Of a DNA stretch of 64,000 nt, positions 27,459-41,857 are shown piece by piece; within the stretch, counting starts at the first letter, position 1, and every line of letters begins with the position of its first letter. The stretch covers positions 997,476 through 1,061,475 of the forward strand of contig CAADRB010000021.1 in the NCBI GenBank assembly GCA_900708905.1, read 5' to 3'. Under the pieces are notes generated by a model, which saw nothing but the letters and a program-made list of their open reading frames with translations, searched no databases and had not been told where the DNA came from. A program made the position numbers and the translations under genes. This DNA is from Hymenolepis diminuta (taxonomy: Eukaryota; Platyhelminthes; Cestoda; Cyclophyllidea; Hymenolepididae).

Positions 27459-30400
27459 TCACTGCGAAGTGCTGTCGTAACGGGAATTCTGCATTTCAAT
27501 CGCGTGCTGGACGCTCCAAATAGCTAGTGGACGCATATAACCTGGCGACCGATACGATTTTACAAGTGTATAAGCCTCCGGAGTCTGGTACTGTAAGCCC
27601 ATGTTGTCAACAACCGTTTTGTATATGGCGTTGCAAAGATCAAAACCGTTAATCGGCATTCCCTTTGAAGAAAGGACAGCACTGAGTAAATGAAAAAGAG
27701 GGAGAGAGGGCTTTAACCACTATTTACCACTTAAACTTACCTCTAACATATAGAGAGAAGCCAGACAATAGTTTATACCAACCCAGAATTCATCTGATTG
27801 GAGACTGTCGGTGATGACCTTCCCATTTTTACGGATTCCGTTGATCGCGCCCATTTCCCCATCACCAACTGATCGCCAATTCTTGCTGGTGATAGAATCG
27901 ATCACAATTGGGACTGTATTCTCTGGAAGAATCTTCAATGGCCAAATGGAATAATTTTTTATGTTTTGTTTAAAGTACCCAATAAAGGGCACGAAGTTGA
28001 AAACTTACGGCGTCTACAGGGGCTCCGCAAGAACGTAGCAACCAGTGACCGCAGATTTGATCAGCCATGATGGTCTGGTTCGCCTTATTATCCCGAACAT
28101 CATAACGGAAGCAACATTCTGTGAATTGAGTAAAAAGCAATGAAACATCAATGAAATATGACGATGTAGTGATCTTATTTTCTACGTTATCTTCACTAAT
28201 GATCTACCTTTTAAATATTGAGCTTCGCATCCTCCTACTCATGACTCAGCTCTCAGCCTATAATCTGTTTATCGATTTCACCTTTCATCTAACTCCTGCA
28301 GTTTAAGTATTATCCTGCTATTAAGCCACATTTTCATTTTGGTATTTACATGGCCACTGTCTTTCCAGTGTCCTCTCTCAATATATGAATATTCCGCTGC
28401 TGTTTCTATCTTGAGGTGGTGAATTTTTTGGAAAGGCGATGACCGAGCAATTTATTGCCATATACTGGTGCCTCCCAAGTCGCAGCCGTCTTTCAGTAAT
28501 ATCTCAAACTTATAAAGGTTTGCGTAGCATGCACACGATGGATCAGGTGTCAATTGAAACTGAGTGTTATGAACAATTCAAGTTCGAAAATCTGTGTAAA
28601 TTTTCGTAGATATCTCGACATGACGGATACGTATAATTTCCTACAACTTAACACCTGAAAATTTTAAAAAAATGAAAATTGTACGTAAATAGGGTACTTT
28701 TTCAGTGAATATGAATAAAACAATAATTTCATTTGAAAATGTAATTCTTCCATCATTTTCCAAACTGATATCGTAAAATAAACAATTGAATGGGATTTCA
28801 TGGGATTAGGTCACAGCAAACCATAAAAGAGAGGATAGGATTATACGTATTTGCAAACTTTGAGAATTCATTTGTGTCATATTATTAATAGATCTTACAT
28901 ATCAAATGGTTTTCAAATAGATTCATGTATCTCAGCCCTTGATAATTAAATTTAAAGCCTTTGAGATTGGTTGTGCAACATTCAGAAGCACAGAGTTAAA
29001 ATTACGTCATCATGTATGATGAGTTTAACATTTCATTAAAAGGGCATCACCCTTTGTTGAATACTTTTTGATATAAAATTAGGGTAACGCTGCCGTTGTC
29101 CTTTTCAACATCAATAACAAAAACTACTGTCTCGCTGGATTTAAATCTTTGAAGTATCTTTTTAATCTACACACTCTTTGGCAGTAAGCAGAGAAATAAG
29201 TAGCAGTGCAAACCATAAGTCTTCAAGGATTTGAATTCATTTCATAAAGAAATTCATGAGTGCCAAAAGTGATAAGAATGCGAAACAGCGCTTTGCCGTA
29301 GATCAGAAGTGCGATATCGATGGCACGTCATGACATGACAAGGTTAATCGTCATTCATCAATTAGTTCGTTGCCTGACCAGCCATATTCGGTCATGTCGA
29401 ATTATGAAGAATAATGTTTGGTTCAGCCTTTTTCGGCCAACCACAATCCGGTCAATACTTTGAATATGTTCTAAATTATGTCAACAAAGGTCTAGCTAGT
29501 GCACTAATTTAGTTTCTTTCACTCTGGGGCTTGAGCATCTATAGCGTATTCATAACAGTGCCAGAATTGTTAAACAAATAAACATACTATAAAGTATGAA
29601 AAGTGTGAAGTGGAGATAAGGAGCACAAAATCGGGATTTAATATGCAAAGAAACCACGTGAAAAGTACCTATGAAACAAAGCAATAAACCAAAATTAGAC
29701 TTTTGTCGAGACTCGTTGCCTAAATGGGAGAAAACTTAATGCAAACAAATGGCTGTAACTAAAACAAGTAGCTGGTTCTACTGTAAGAAAAAGCTTCGTT
29801 AAAATGAAAATCCCACTGAGTAGAAAAATCTGTGATTGAGAAAGTTGAAATCGGAAGTGCCTCTTTTAATCAGTATAAACCGATTTGTGTAACCATTCCA
29901 TAGCTTGCGAAAGGCAAACGGGTTTAAGTCATTTTGATTACTGATCATATAGACCAAATGTCTTCTGCCTTCGTAGTCACCAAATAGTAATTTGGTAACT
30001 CTTCATACTACTGTAATTATATTACTTTTTTCTCATGCTGAAATCGTTATTCCCCAAAAAATTTGAACCCAACATAATTTAGAGCCAATTGCATTTTAAT
30101 GGTCCAGTCCCTTTGCATATTAATCGTGTCCTTAAATTTTTCGATTTATTTATCTCCACCCATAAACAACACCCATCCCCGCCCCTATAAATCTACAGCA
30201 CCTTGGGTTGCCTTCACTTTAACTTCCAAACTCCTGCCAATAAATCCGCCTGTCTAAACTGTGTTCTCTCTCTTTTTCCAGTGTAGATAGTTAGCTTTTA
30301 AAATAGCTTGTTTTAATATTTTCTTACCGTTCCAGAGTTTATCATAGTAATTTTTCTTAGCTTTCGCGAGGATCCCTTCATATTTTTGCTCCAACTTTGT

Positions 30401-33400
30401 AAACGTCTCCCGTTTATCAGAATCCTTAACCTTCGTAAGAGCATGAGAAATCATATCCTTGGTAGCGTAGAGAGCGGCAAGCCATATGCCACCAGTGTAG
30501 GCACTATTGAAGAGAAAGAGGAGGGGGCTCGATAGTACCTCAGCTTATGAACACGGAGAAGGGGTGCTGAAATAGATAATAATTAGTACAACTAACCTGA
30601 GGCCGACTGCCTTCCAAGTGTCATAGGTTTGGTCAGGGAAATTGGCATTTTCGATTAGACCATCGTCGTCTTTGTCCCATTTCTCACGAGACGTTTCCAT
30701 CAAAGCCTAAAAAGGTGATAACAGCAAAATGAAATTTTCGTGAGAAATTCTAATGGGAAGGTGAAGAGATTTTTCATCGACATTAGAATGAAGTATCACT
30801 CATTGTATTTACGGCGGCTTCCCGAATTAATACGATTTTTGTGTTCTAGTCTTACACTTAGATCACAGAGTACGTCTTTGAAAAATCTCCCTTATTTATA
30901 GACTGTCTGTTAAAACTATACGAAATACCCAAACGCAATCCCTTTTTTACTAAGCTTCTAAGGCGAAATTCAATTACTCTCCAATAGCCTACATGTTGGT
31001 TGTTTGAGAATAGCACCTTAGCGGCCATGGAATAGGGTTTTATATATCCCTGGTTTACGGATAGCAGTTTATTACCGTGGACATCCCAGTTATCAACAGA
31101 AAGTGCTGATCATAAGCCACAATATGTATAAAAATGAATAGGGAACCCCAGGAAACAATGTAGAAATCCACAGTACAAATTTAATAAAGGTTAAAGAACG
31201 CATAAATTTAAGAGCTGGTTCTAACACCTTGGAGCGACTTCAAAAAGTAATGTCACATTCTGAGACCTACTAAAATAGAAATCAACACTAATTCTCCTAT
31301 TTAAACAAGGTCCCCGAAAATCCATTACGAATTTACACGCAGTGTATTGTATCAGAATGATAATTCTGTGTGCACAAAGTGGAAGTCTTGATAAGCTTTT
31401 ATCCATATTCCATATGTACGTATTGGCTTTATGGAGCCACTGTAGACTATTGATTAGATAGACGAACGAACCATCAAACAAAATTTTAGATCTGCTCCCA
31501 TATCGAAGGGTAATTTATCTAAATTCAGTCTATTAGATAGTTAAATAACGATTAATCATAGAGAAATTCCAAATTACAAATTGTTTTATATCTCTATTTG
31601 CACTTCTTCAGATCGACAAACCGAATTAAATAGCCATTTTTAAAGTCAAAATAGAACAATTTTTCAATAGCTAAAGTGTTACTAGGTTTAATTTGGTTAT
31701 TTGGCTCCCAAACCAAGTTTTATAGAAAAATTATAAGATCAGTTTAGGGATGTAATAACAACAATAAATTTTAATAGTTATTTTACGACGATAAATGAGG
31801 TCTCGTGTAAACAGTGATACAAGATTAATGATAGGGTTGCACAGCATCATAAATAATTAGCTATTCCAAGCCGTTTTGTAAATCATTAATTCGCGAGATT
31901 TTTTTAAGCTATGAAGGAAAAACAATCTGTTATAAATATCAGAAATCAAGATTTCAATCATCAGACCTAAACGCGGGCTGTTAAGAAATTCCCCTTTTGA
32001 CAACAATGCACCTAAAAATGAGGGGTGAAAATGTGCTTAGGAAGCACACCTTGAGACCGCAAACCTCAAGCAGCTTATCTTCGTGTTAAGACCACCGCGT
32101 GGACATGAATAGTGGCGCTTTATGAATACATGAGCAAAAAATCTATTAACCTACGTATTCTCAGATGAAATATAGAACACCATAATAGTTTTAATGAGGT
32201 GAAATTTAAGTCAACTCTTGTCGGATAAAGTCACAAATTAGTCTGTGTATATGAATCAACTTACTAATACAAGAGGAAACATGTAGAGCATATAATCATC
32301 ATTATTAGTGATCTTCCAATCTCGCCAAACCATAAGAATGAATTTGACGTTGAGATCTTTCCACTCATCCGTGGCGCGTAGATCATAAGCATTCACACTG
32401 TAGAAAGGCTCCGCTTCAGGATTTCCAGCATCATGGGGTACAGAGAGGAAGAAATTAGTCACGCGGTTCTTATCATTCACGCTCTTGAAGATAACCTTCA
32501 TGGGACAGCGGTCCTCACTAGCTGTGATGTCGGCCAAATCGTAGTTCATAGAAAGTTGGAGTTTTGGCCAGAGCTTGAGCAATGCCCAGGAAGCGTTGAA
32601 GTGAACATCATAGGTGTTATACATTCTGTATTCATGTCCTAATGATAAACAAATTGGAAAAATTTCATCATAGGGTAGTACTATCGTGTAAAATTACTGA
32701 TAGAAATAAGTGGTAATGACCAATATTGGCTAGCAGGATACCAAAGCGAGAGATATCATCTCAGCTTCGGGCCAATTAACACTAGAGACAATAAAAATAT
32801 GAACTTGTAACAAATTTTTAAGCGTCCTAGTAACTGTAACAACTACTTCTTATAGTAAATATAAGGATGTAACCTGAAAATTCTGATAAATTTCCCCACT
32901 TACAATTTTTTTACTAATTTAGCAAGATCTAGTGCCTCCATTTCGATAAGTTCGCAACCCATCTATTCGCGTCACGCTAGATCTTTACTTCTGTACGGTA
33001 ACCAGCATACTCTGAAGTTTTTCTCACAAAATATTTCTCAAGTTTACCTACCCAAATCAACCCCTAGTAATCCTTGTTTCCGTATGAGTAGAATGTTATT
33101 TTTTAGCTTTTCCATTTACAATAAAAAGATTGGCCCCATCGATTATTGATGGCTCAAATCATCAGCACATTGCTGATTCTCGGTACACACGATCAGTGCC
33201 CTCTATTCACTCAGTGCAAAATTTCACTCAGATTTCATGTTAGTGGCTGAAAGGGGAAGCAGTCAGAATTCTGTGATATGTCAATGACACTGTGAATATT
33301 CTACACTGGGGGATTGGAAGTAGTCCGCGTTAGCAATCTAGCCAACTCAGTACGGAAGTAAGCGTGTCAGCATTCAGACTAGCATGGGTGGAACATGGGA

Positions 33401-36400
33401 TATACCCAACCGAATTCCCATGCTGCCTTAGAGGTTAGTGGCCATTGTGGCAAGGCGGGCACTTCCTCTCATCCCCATATTCTAATATATCTCGTACTAT
33501 TATAGATTTTTATGGTAGTTCATATTAACTTGCCTTATCTATAAAATGTTACATAGCAGACTCACTTAGGTCACGCTGCAACAAATGATCTCCTACCCCT
33601 TTTAGTAATTTTATTGTAAAATGAATTAGGACATACAGTTCAAGGGTATGTGTTATCAAGCAATTGCTATAATACAAAGGAAGTCAAACTCCATTTTCTA
33701 TCATTAATATTTGTAAAACACCCTCCTTTCAACCTATTTGAATTGAATTGAATCTAACCTTACTGAACCAAGGCAATAACAATATTCAGAGCAGAAGTAA
33801 AATATATCACCAAAACAGATCCCATATACAGCATATTAATTAGTAAAATATACTAAGCATATCTTAATTCTAATTTGAGGTTTCTGTGATTAGGCTAAAA
33901 TTATTGCTTTATTTAGGACGCTGATGAGATGAAACTAAAATATCAACCCTGAGACACTGTTATCGCTTTATTAACCCTAAACTTGAAACGCGTAAGTTAA
34001 GGTCAATACCGTGACGGTTAAGTGGAACGGAAAAAAATAAGCACAGAGAATTATTAACTTACCCCATTGCCTAATCTGACCCTGCTTTGTTGAATTATTA
34101 AGCTTTTAAGAGTAAAACATGGAGGGTATCAGCCATAAAGTGGGAACGCGCCTTCGATAACCGCTTAACATGCATCCTAATTTAATCGGTACCTACATTG
34201 ATAAAGTTACAGTTGATTTGCCTGAAAAATATGCCCTTGTCTCAGGAATGGACTGTTTTGTTAAGCCTCGCGTGATGGAGAGCTTGAAAAAAACAAACTG
34301 CTAATAAAACTTGCCATGCTACCACTAGTTAAAAGAGCTTTAAAGCATCACTGCGTAAAAATTGACTTCTAATTTATTAATAATCCTTTTTTATTTATTC
34401 AAATGCACAAAAGCGCGAAATTTCTCCTGCATTTTTAAATATTAGACTTATTTAGAATCTACATGCATTTAGGGGAGAGTAACGCAAAAGAGTAAAAAAT
34501 AAGTGCATTTCCTCTGGACTGATACTGATAACAAGCTCTGAAAAGTGACGATATGAAATGGTAACCATTGAGTCATCTCTGGATCTTGATCCAACCCTTT
34601 CCCAGACAATCAGGTATTTTACCCAGAAGAAACACATCCTACTGTTAGCTTCCACAATTTAGTGCCGTAAGTACTTTTTGACAGTCTCTGCTTATCTTAA
34701 TGTTAGGAAGTCGATTCGAGTATTTTTTGTGTACCTAAAAGGAGTAAATGGGGTTAACACCTTGTACATTGAATTTTTGATTATCGATTTTCCCACACGC
34801 ACCCAGAAATTAAATCTAACCAGTGTTATAATTACATTTAATTAACCAGAAGGCTAATCATTTTTCCGGAAAAACCTCGGTAAAAGTTCATATCTTCACA
34901 AAGAGGAGAGAAGCCGTTGTGTACGCCACAGATTTTTTTCTTCTTCTGAACCTAAAATCTACATTCACAGTGAAACCTCAGTGGACAACTTCGATAATGC
35001 CAATAGCTACCTAACATTATATTATAGTAACGGCTTAGCTATATGATACCTAGCAACTCGAGACACAACGAGTGGAGACGTCTGGCCTCAAGATTTAATA
35101 ATCCTCAATGGAGGTAGCCTAGGAAAATTTCTCCTTTAGGTGTATCTTCTTACACAAAGGGCCCTCTAATATCTAAACATTTCTATCGGGTTGTCACAAA
35201 AGATGATTTATTACATTCTTGCGAAATGAATTAAATTATGCAAATACTTCGTCAATTCCCCCACACGCACATCCGAGCGGAGTCACACAACCTACTTTGA
35301 ACTATATGAAACCACGTTTATCGCTCTAAACAAAACGGTAATGAGAAAAACAAATTAATGTAGAACGATTTCTTTGCCAAGTAATATTTCCTTTTGAGGC
35401 TAGCTAAGCACAGAAATTACTCTTGTAAACGAGTCAATATGTGTGTATCGGATCTAAACTGTAAGATTTAACTTTATACAAAAGTGCTCACCTTCAAGAT
35501 ATCCAAAGATGCCCATCTCCTTTCCAAGTTTAATTCTACTCTGAATCACATCACCATCATTACCACCTCCTTTCGTATTCTCCTTCACCTTTCCATCAAA
35601 ATTAACACTAATCGAGTAGTCTGTGGGTCGACGCAAAACCACTGTGGGATTTCTGCGACGAACATCATCCAGCGGCGTACGGAATTCGTCATCCAGATTC
35701 GTAACCTCATTGCTTACAGCCGCGATAGAGTCAGATGTGCCGGCTGCTGACACAGAGGGTTGATCGGCAGGAAGAGGGTCCAACCAAACGGTACCACCGT
35801 CAGCAATGTAGTAGAGCTCGTTGAAGATTGCGGACTTGTACCAATCTGGGAAGCCACTAAGTACGATAAAATACAAGAATGAAATCAGGGATTTAATTTA
35901 CACCACCTTAGAATATATGAGGCCTGATACACTTCAACAATTGACCATTTTCCTGATTAGAAGATCATTAGTGGAGAAAAACTAATTTGTCAATCTGATC
36001 TACTGTTTTTAAAACCTTTTACCTAGTCTCATCTATCTGCTCACAGATAGAAATAGAATAGAAATGAATTAACGTGATATGACCGGCCAATCAATTACAC
36101 TGTGCATATAGAGAACATGAACTCGCCCAGGGGTCAAATCATGAAAACTGAAATCTGGAACATTAGAGCGTGAGAGAATTAATCATGCTCTTATGTAGAA
36201 ATGCTACTTCCATCGTTCAAATAAAGTGAGACTTCATTATATACGCTCCTATTCGGCGGCCTGTTCCGTTTCTTAATGGACTATTTTGGTATTTCGCGTG
36301 TTTGAAACCCGTAAAAGTTCTTTGCTCTGTCATGACCAATAATAATAAGAATCATTATCATTTCCTACAGCAAAAAAGTTTACAATTTTTAATTGTGGCG

Positions 36401-39400
36401 GGCACTTGAATCTGCTAACAAATAGTCCAGCAAATGTTAAAGCAGAGGGGATCGGGAAGATATTGAGACCAACGTCAAGATATCAGGGTATTACTCCATT
36501 CGATTTTTGAATTCAGATTGTTCAATATTTACGTAATGCGTATTTCATATTCCAAAACTCGTAACTCATGATTCGTCCCCTGAATTGGAGCGAATGCTCG
36601 TCTAGTGGTTATTGACCTTTTTTAATTATGATGGTCGATCTTGCATTTCAGATCACTTTTCTTACAATGTTTGAGAAGACAAAATGATCCTACAAGATAT
36701 TCACTAGCTTACAGTCTTAGCAGAGTAGAGATGAGATAGCTAAAAATCTTAAGATTGCAAAGTTCAGTAAGCTGTGTATATTCAAGATGAACAAACATAA
36801 CAATAATACTAATAACCTACCTGATGTAATCGTACCGTTCTGATATTCAGGAAGATAAAACCTTCATGACTCTTGAAATGACTCAGTACTCTCCCTTAAG
36901 TGTCCCAACTTGCCTTGGCCTTACTCTTACCTGTTTTGCTTTTAAGGTCATTCAGTCCTTGCATATAAGAGAGCAGCGTAAGATAGGAGATTCATAAGAA
37001 TATATCCCTGCGCTTCACTTCACATTGTGACACGCTACTGTATTTGAAATTAGTGGAGTTGTCACGCTCCACCATGCTTCAAAGGACTTGTTTGAATATG
37101 CTCTTTATTAAGGTTCTACTATTTAATATGTTTAACAAGATTGTTTGAAGAAAAGATTCAAAAAATGCTCCTAACTTCAAATGGTAAGTTAAAATGTATA
37201 TCCTTCCTGTCAAGAGCGCACTTACAGCTAGTGAGTTCTCATTTGCCGAATTTTATCTTACTTTGTTTTAGAGCTCTAAATAAGTTCATTTAGATGAAAA
37301 TTAGGAAAGGGGCGAATAGTTAAGTTAAATGCAATCATCTGGAGAAGCATACGAAAAGTATTCCATCGAAAATTATGATTGTGAACATTATGACCATCAT
37401 GGGGGAAATTAATTTATCGAAACGGATATGACTGACCTCTCGTTTCTCCTGATATTTTAACGATGAATACTGTGGACATGGAATAGTATCCTACCTAACC
37501 TTTGAAAGCAGATCAATAGGTTTTGACTTAAAAATGTTAAGTCCACGCCCAATAAATTTATACCTTAAGGTAAAAAACAGACACTCTGAAAAACCAGATT
37601 CCTTATGAAATAGGGCCCTTCCGATTCTGGGTCTATTTTACTCCTTTTTATCGACCTGTTGGACGAAAATGAAAAATTTTTATCCATGGAAAATTAAATT
37701 AATAGATTTATTGTTAATTATTCATAAAATTTAAATATTTGTTACATGACTGTTGCTTTGCATAATTTTGAGTAAATGGCTGAAGTTTGCTTAATCCTGT
37801 ATTATTATTAAATTAGGGGGATTCGTGGTTATTTTGGTAGCTAATTATACTATAACACAAGCCTTTTTCCCCACTTTCATGCATTCTTCCCAAGATAGTA
37901 TTTTTCCCTCACCATGCGTAATAAAAATAATAGCAATTAGTGAAATGCTGTATCCGTAATCGGAAGTTAGGGTGGTTCGGAAGTTCACATTTTAAGAAAG
38001 TATTTGATGGTAATCAAGCAAAGCACAAACATGATATCATACTTACCTATCCTGAAGAATAGGATTCTGCCAGGAGTTGATAGCTTCATTCCAGCTGTTC
38101 ACATTCTCCGATGCATAGGTTAAAAGTTCACCCGCTCCTCGAATTGTATCCTCAGTGAACCATCGGGTGTAACGCCTAGAAAACAAAACGCATTCCAGAA
38201 TATCATAAGTATCCCCACCCTAAGACTCTCTGATTTCGGGGTGTGCAGTAATTAAAAGAACTTCTAGAACTAGTTGTATACAAGTCTCTTAGAGTGGCAC
38301 CCATATTATTCTTAATTACAACTCAGCCGGTATTTTTCCTTGGCTCACAGACAACTTCTTCTTGACACTTTACAGAAAAAGAAAGTATTTCGCTGATGAC
38401 ACCGCTGCTAATAAATTACTTCAATGACAACATGCATATTATGTTCACTATTTAATGGAGGGTCCGTGAGGATAAAGTAAACAACGAGAGAGAAATGTGA
38501 CTAAATGCAGGAATCATACCTCTTGTAGGCGACAATAGCCGTTCTAAAGTGTATCCTCGGCATATTCCAAACGAGATAGAATTCACAATTCTCCTCGCAG
38601 GGATTCGAATCGGAAGAAGCTCTTTCCATTTTGAATGAGGCACATACGGCGACACCGATTAGGGGTTGATTTTTTGGCTTTCCCTCCACATAGTAACCTG
38701 AATAAAGGATGAAAAAGAAAGGTAACTATACTGAAAGGGTAATTGTTTGATCGTTGCTAATTCCAGGCATGCAGAATGGTTGCTATTAGCAAGAGAGATA
38801 AAGATACATACACTATATCTGTTCCAACTGTTGTACATACACAGGCCAAGCTAGGCTCAAATAAAGGAACAAAAAACACGTACCACTCCAAATAAAAGCT
38901 CATTCATACTAACGCTTATATGAAGAAGTGAGACAAAAGAGTCACAGAAAACTCGTTAGATTTACTTTTAGACGGACTAGATTCGGAGGGGTACGACATA
39001 CCAGTGTTATTGCTGGAGAGACGGCCATTTCGCCCAAGATCAGTCCACATTTTGCCAGCTGTGACGGCGTCGCTGATAGAGGCCATTGAGTGGGGGCTCT
39101 CTCCCCAAGGCGATTTGCAGAGCTCCTCTCCTGTGGCCTTTTGTTTGAGATCAGAGGCATTCTTTACACCGAAACTGAAGCCGAGGCAACGGCTAACTTC
39201 GACCTATAAAAATATGAGGAACTGGTTACATTACCTTCTAAAAGGATGTTAGGACACACTAGCTAACCGAAAATTTATTTTATGGCAGCTTTGTTGAGTT
39301 TTGAGAGGTAATATGAATGCTAATCCTCCCTCAAAATTCCCATTCTTTTTTTTTAAGATTGAATATTATAATGTACTTACTTTTCAATTCTATTCTAAGC

Positions 39401-41857
39401 AAAAAAAACACTTAATAAGTAGATGTTCTATTTGGTAAGGATTTGGTGAGTTCACTCCAATTATCCTTCCTTTTGTATTAAATAATAGAAGAATATTAGC
39501 AAGAAAGACAAAGAAATGGATTCAAGCATTGCTTACAACTAATTCTATCAACTTTTTTCATATAGTAGCTGGAGATGAGATAAAGCTAAAAACATTGTCT
39601 CACTTGCCGGTTATCGGGATCTAAAGAAAGATATGTTGCAACATACAATAAGAACTTTCTACAGCTGAGACGTATTAAACTACCACTCGAAACCTTGGGC
39701 TGTCAAAAAGCCCATTCCAGCGTCTCTTAGTTTCCTGTCCCAATTAACCCCAAGTTAAAGTCATGAAGAGTGATTGAATAATCTAATGAGTTAGTTCAGG
39801 GATAGGACTATTTTTTTAGGGAGTTTGTTTGCTAGACGGTGTATAAACAGATAAGTATCTAGCACACTCTGTCTCACATTTAAGACAGAGTACGAAAAAA
39901 TGGTAGAGAAAAAAGAGTTATCACAGTGAAGGACCGCTGCGAATAAACTGAGACCCACTTAAGAAATCTTGCCTTTAAAAAATAAGTGATAATGCACACT
40001 TCCTGCATTGAATATTTGAATGAAAAACACTACTTACAAATCATCTGCAAAACCAAAATATAGGCCACACCAATCCATTAACCCAGGTAGGCAAACTGCT
40101 CAGGTTTCGAACTTTAGCTTATCATTCAAGGGAGTTATCTTAAGCGTCTGAACAGTCCAAAGAGTGGCCTGAGCTTTTAATCACGCCGAAGAAACTTGAC
40201 TGACACTTTTCTAAGCTAGAGCAAAAAACTTAAGTGAATTTTTTAAAGAAAAATAGTGAAAGGAGTTAAAATCCAATTAATAAATGGCCATCTAGCGTTA
40301 ACTCTCCATAAGGACCATGCTTATAATTTCATGGAACCGGCAGTAAGTGAATTGACTTATTTCAAGCATAAGGAGCTGACCGGCACAGCTTTCTCGTAGT
40401 CAGGTCAGTGTCAGCTAAAGTACATTCAGAACTGATCTAATAGAGCAAAAGAAGTACAAGTATTAAACAAGCATAAAAATTAAGTTTGAATATGAGGTTT
40501 TGTCTATGGAGGATGAACGGAAAATCTCTATCAACTCCTAACTAGTCAATTTTTTTAAAAATTTATCGAAACCTAGATTAATAAAAACTGACTTTCTATC
40601 CCCTCCTGCACAAATGAAATCATGACCAAATAGATAGATATCAGTGGTAGACAAATAGAAAATATGTAAAGCATGATTTTCACAACAACGAAGTTTGTGA
40701 TAATTATATATTTCAAGAAGTCGACTCTACCGACAGGAATTATACACAACCAAGTAAAAAACTGCAAAACGAGGGTAAATCTAACCTTTGGAGTTATCTT
40801 TGATGCAATACCGAAGCAGCATGGCATATCATTGATCATGGCCTCAAGAAGACAACCTGAGAGTTTTTTATCGGCATCATCGAAGGGGAAAGTGAATTCG
40901 TCACCCTGGTTGTTTCTCAAATGACCAATTTCAGCACACACAGCACCAGCTTTGCCTAAATTTGGCGGCTCAGGTCGTTTCGGTGCTCGAGGACCTCTCC
41001 ATGTCATGGTGATGGACACCTCAACTTCATGTTCTGTGTCAAAGTTGAGAGCAGTCCATTGGAAGACACCGCAGGGCAGACAGCTGTCCTTGTAGTTGCC
41101 AGGGATGACGGGTGAAACTTGTTTACATATGAGAGCGAGTTTCAGATCTGGGAAGCTGTAGACAGTCCAAGAACGCGGATAAAGACCGATGTATTCACCA
41201 AATTCAGTGGGAGGGGACCATTTCCATGATTTCAGACCTTGAACATTTTGGGCAGAACAGGACAGAACCTGATGATAGACCATCTTTTCTTCCTTCTTAA
41301 TAGTGAGAATGAACTGGACAAAAAACGAGGTTGTAAATAATCAATAGTCGTACAAAAATAAAGACTTAAAATAATGAAATAACCTGGTCGGCAGCACCGA
41401 CTTCATAACAGTAACGACCAGGGACGAGGCTTGATCGACGGAATGAACCCCTAAAACAACGACCTATTGTTCCACAGCCGATACCACCAAGAGGAACACC
41501 ATAGATTGGTGGCACCCTCAAAGGATGTAAGAGGTCCATTGGTTCTAGGCTTTTTTTCTGATATTTCCATGGAAGATGAACATCAGTGTAGTATCTAAAG
41601 AGATTTATTAAATTTTAAGGAAATAGGTATGTAAAAAGCACAAATAAAAATACGAATAAAAATAAGCCTTAAATGTATAAAATTAAAAAATAACTTGATT
41701 ACTTTGTAATTTCAGGAACCTTAGACATAAAAGAACCAAAGGTGATGGACCCAAAAGGTCCTGAATTTTTCGGTAATGAATCGTTAAACCTTTTCCGCCA
41801 GCCGAAATGAGGAATTAACTTATTCTTTTCGCAATAGGATACTGCACTGAACGACAT
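27459..41857 (-). CDS. GBA2: Non-lysosomal glucosylceramidase (GBA2-like, GH116), 13 exons, 977 aa
   Basis: Hydrolyses glucosylceramide to glucose and ceramide at cytosolic membrane faces (family knowledge). Exons in order: 41857-41703, 41594-41384, 41313-40786, 39203-39002, 38697-38520, 38175-38047, 35856-35492, 32638-32265, 30706-30597, 30503-30328, 28118-28009, 27932-27741, 27662-27459. All introns are GT-AG and all phases fit. Landmarks collinear with human GBA2 (927 aa): [10 protein letters not shown] near residue 20, [69 protein letters not shown] (Glu481, the likely catalytic nucleophile in FNELY), [52 protein letters not shown] (Asp739/Asp743, including the likely acid/base), [15 protein letters not shown] and [14 protein letters not shown]. 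The start is the first in-frame ATG of the open stretch; only about 20 residues precede FGWR, far fewer than in human. An approximately 60-residue extra loop follows GGTVW. It appears intact. Confidence 0.95.
28119..32264. other. GBA2 introns between the exons at 28118 and 32265
   Basis: Three introns (28119-30327, 30504-30596, 30707-32264) separated by short exons. The 2.2 kb and 1.6 kb introns are AT-rich. No gene, structured RNA or mobile element is recognised in them; the open frame at 31221-31481 has no similarity I can see. Confidence 0.6.
32639..38046. other. GBA2 introns around the 35492-35856 exon
   Basis: Two long introns, 32639-35491 (2.9 kb) and 35857-38046 (2.2 kb). The first holds copy B of repeat family 2. 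Near 36595 a TCTAGTGGTTATTGACC stretch looks like a tRNA-type D-arm, but no complete tRNA can be folded from what follows. Otherwise nothing is recognised. Confidence 0.55.
33380..33600 (+). repeat. Dispersed repeat family 2, copy B
   Basis: Inside a GBA2 intron. Blocks matching copy A: GATATACCCAACCGAA, TTAGTGGCCATTGTGGC, CTTGCCTTATCTATAAAATG and TCACGCTGCAACA. The upstream limits are unclear. Confidence 0.45.
39204..40785. other. GBA2 intron, 1.6 kb
   Basis: Bounded by gttaga (donor, minus strand) and a TAG acceptor. AT-rich, and no feature is recognised inside. Confidence 0.6.

Noticed and set aside
33922..33945. CTGATGAG followed by GAAAC, resembling a hammerhead ribozyme core
   Set aside because: There is no stem II between the two halves, and no matching stem I/III with a cleavage site was found.
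34170..34200. Segment with TTAATCGGTACCTAC, recalling a tapeworm spliced-leader sequence
   Set aside because: Only a short partial resemblance, with no adjacent donor and Sm-site arrangement of an SL RNA gene.
36590..36660. tRNA-like TCTAGTGGTTATTGACC segment
   Set aside because: Only the D-arm-like part is present; no T-arm and acceptor stem follow at the right spacing.
40573..40785. Continuation of the GBA2 exon-3 frame past 40786, with a hydrophobic stretch
   Set aside because: It is intron read-through: a gttaga donor at 40785 joins in phase to the next conserved exon at 39203.
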